Shown in pieces: positions 5,078-5,485 of a stretch of 5,485 bases of DNA (position 1 is the stretch's first letter; each line of letters starts with the position of its first letter). The notes beneath the pieces were generated by a model. It searched no databases. It saw nothing but the letters and a program-made list of their open reading frames with translations, and had not been told where the DNA came from. Position numbers and translations under genes: made by a program. This DNA comes from Candidatus Heimdallarchaeota archaeon AB_125 (GTDB lineage Archaea > Asgardarchaeota > Heimdallarchaeia > Heimdallarchaeales > Heimdallarchaeaceae), in the NCBI GenBank assembly GCA_001940755.1, contig MEHH01000200.1:1-5485 (forward strand), written 5' to 3'.

Positions 5078-5083
5078 TTTTTT
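5078..5083 (+). terminator. T-tract in the convergent intergenic region
   Basis: Six T residues 34 nt after the YkgJ-like stop, within AAATATTTTTTAGTATT, which can form only a weak AATA/TATT stem. A further pyrimidine-rich stretch on the plus strand (about 5128-5160) lies in the end of the opposing gene. This is plausibly the archaeal poly-U termination site of the FakA-domain/YkgJ operon. On the minus strand, TTTTT (5071-5075) may serve the opposing gene. Confidence 0.35.
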
Positions 5084-5110
5084 AGTATTAGAGATTTTGA
5101 ATAAAATTAT

Positions 5111-5431
5111 CTAATCTTCAAGTTCTACTTTTTCTTCTTGACTCTCTTCTTCCTTTCTCTTATTATAATCTCTGACGTCCTCTTTGAGACTCCTAAGTAA
5201 TGGAAGAACTACAAGAAAAATTATTACTACTGTTAAAACGATACTAAAGATTACCCAAGGGGTTTCAATTATTCCTTTCCCAATCCATAAATCTCTGATT
5301 CCTAATACTGCAGTTACTACCCATAAAATAGAGATAGTTGCAAGGGATAGATACTTACCTAGTTTACCTAATTTGTTCTCAACTTCAGCAGATTGAATGT
5401 CTTCAGTCTTACTTTCTTCAGTATCTGACAT
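5111..5431 (-). CDS. Small two-TM membrane protein with charged ends, function unknown
   Basis: The product is 106 aa. Residues 1-26 are hydrophilic and acidic (MSDTEESKTEDIQSAEVENK). Residues about 28-45 and 58-79 are membrane helices (LSLATISILWVVTAVLG and WVIFSIVLTVVIIFLVVLPL) joined by a short loop, RDLWIGKGIIETP. The tail (80-106) is strongly charged, with KRKEEESQEEK. This is a hairpin topology with both ends on the same side, probably the cytoplasm. No family is recognised. It converges on the YkgJ-like gene with a 66-bp gap, so the two are not co-transcribed. The start is supported by a TATA-like box about 26 nt upstream. Confidence 0.75.
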   Translation of the reverse strand: MSDTEESKTEDIQSAEVENKLGKLGKYLSLATISILWVVTAVLGIRDLWIGKGIIETPWVIFSIVLTVVIIFLVVLPLLRSLKEDVRDYNKRKEEESQEEKVELED

Positions 5432-5450
5432 AAGTTGGAAAAATCAGAAT

Positions 5451-5465
5451 GTTTCTTAACTTTTT
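5451..5465 (-). promoter_or_regulatory. TATA-like box of the two-TM gene (leaderless)
   Basis: On the minus strand AAAAAGTTAAGAAAC is centred about 26 nt before the ATG at 5431. It shares the AAAGTTAA core with the box before the DUF3467 gene (2808-2815). A leaderless transcript is predicted. Confidence 0.45.
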
Positions 5466-5485
5466 GGATGAATGACGATTTGCTA

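Noticed and set aside
5047..5104. Two AAGGAG motifs (near 5049 and 5064) suggesting another small gene.
   Set aside because: No ATG or GTG start with a meaningful reading frame follows at the right distance; the frames stop within about 10 codons.

Overview
This AT-rich window most likely comes from an archaeon. Predicted promoters are TATA-like boxes about 26 nt before start codons (leaderless genes), and the surface proteins have an N-terminal signal peptide and a C-terminal membrane anchor with a short basic tail. The combination of Fn3 and beta-propeller ectodomains, a stand-alone receiver domain, and AT-rich AGA/AAA codon use is reminiscent of Asgard (Heimdallarchaeia-like) genomes. That placement is an impression and is not proven by a marker gene. 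No rRNA, tRNA, CRISPR array or mobile element was seen.

Layout. 1-750 (minus): EamA/DMT-type membrane transporter, cut by the left edge after 250 residues. 751-942: divergent intergenic region with two neighbouring DNA dyads. 943-2679 (plus): large surface protein with a signal peptide, seven tandem blades forming a predicted beta-propeller, an Fn3-like domain and a C-terminal membrane anchor; a textbook hairpin plus T-tract overlaps its stop codon. 2841-3179 (plus): DUF3467 protein, convergent with 3194-3577 (minus), a single-domain CheY-like response regulator. 3578-3692: divergent promoter region centred on a perfect 20-bp dyad. 3693-4274 (plus): small membrane-anchored surface protein. 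4345-4659 (plus): a free-standing protein resembling only the middle domain of bacterial fatty-acid kinase FakA. It overlaps by 8 bp, or abuts, 4652-5044 (plus), a compact YkgJ/CxxCxxCC cysteine-cluster protein. 5111-5431 (minus): small acidic protein with two membrane segments, convergent with the previous gene.

How the genes might work together. The only strong operon is the FakA-middle-domain-like gene plus the YkgJ-like gene. The response regulator and the small surface protein are divergent around a shared dyad and could be co-regulated, but the regulator has no DNA-binding domain and so would act through protein partners. The other genes look like independent transcription units. The most unusual content is the isolated FakA-type domain coupled to a metal-binding-type protein, and the propeller gene, whose repeats keep long identical DNA stretches and a two-blade periodicity.
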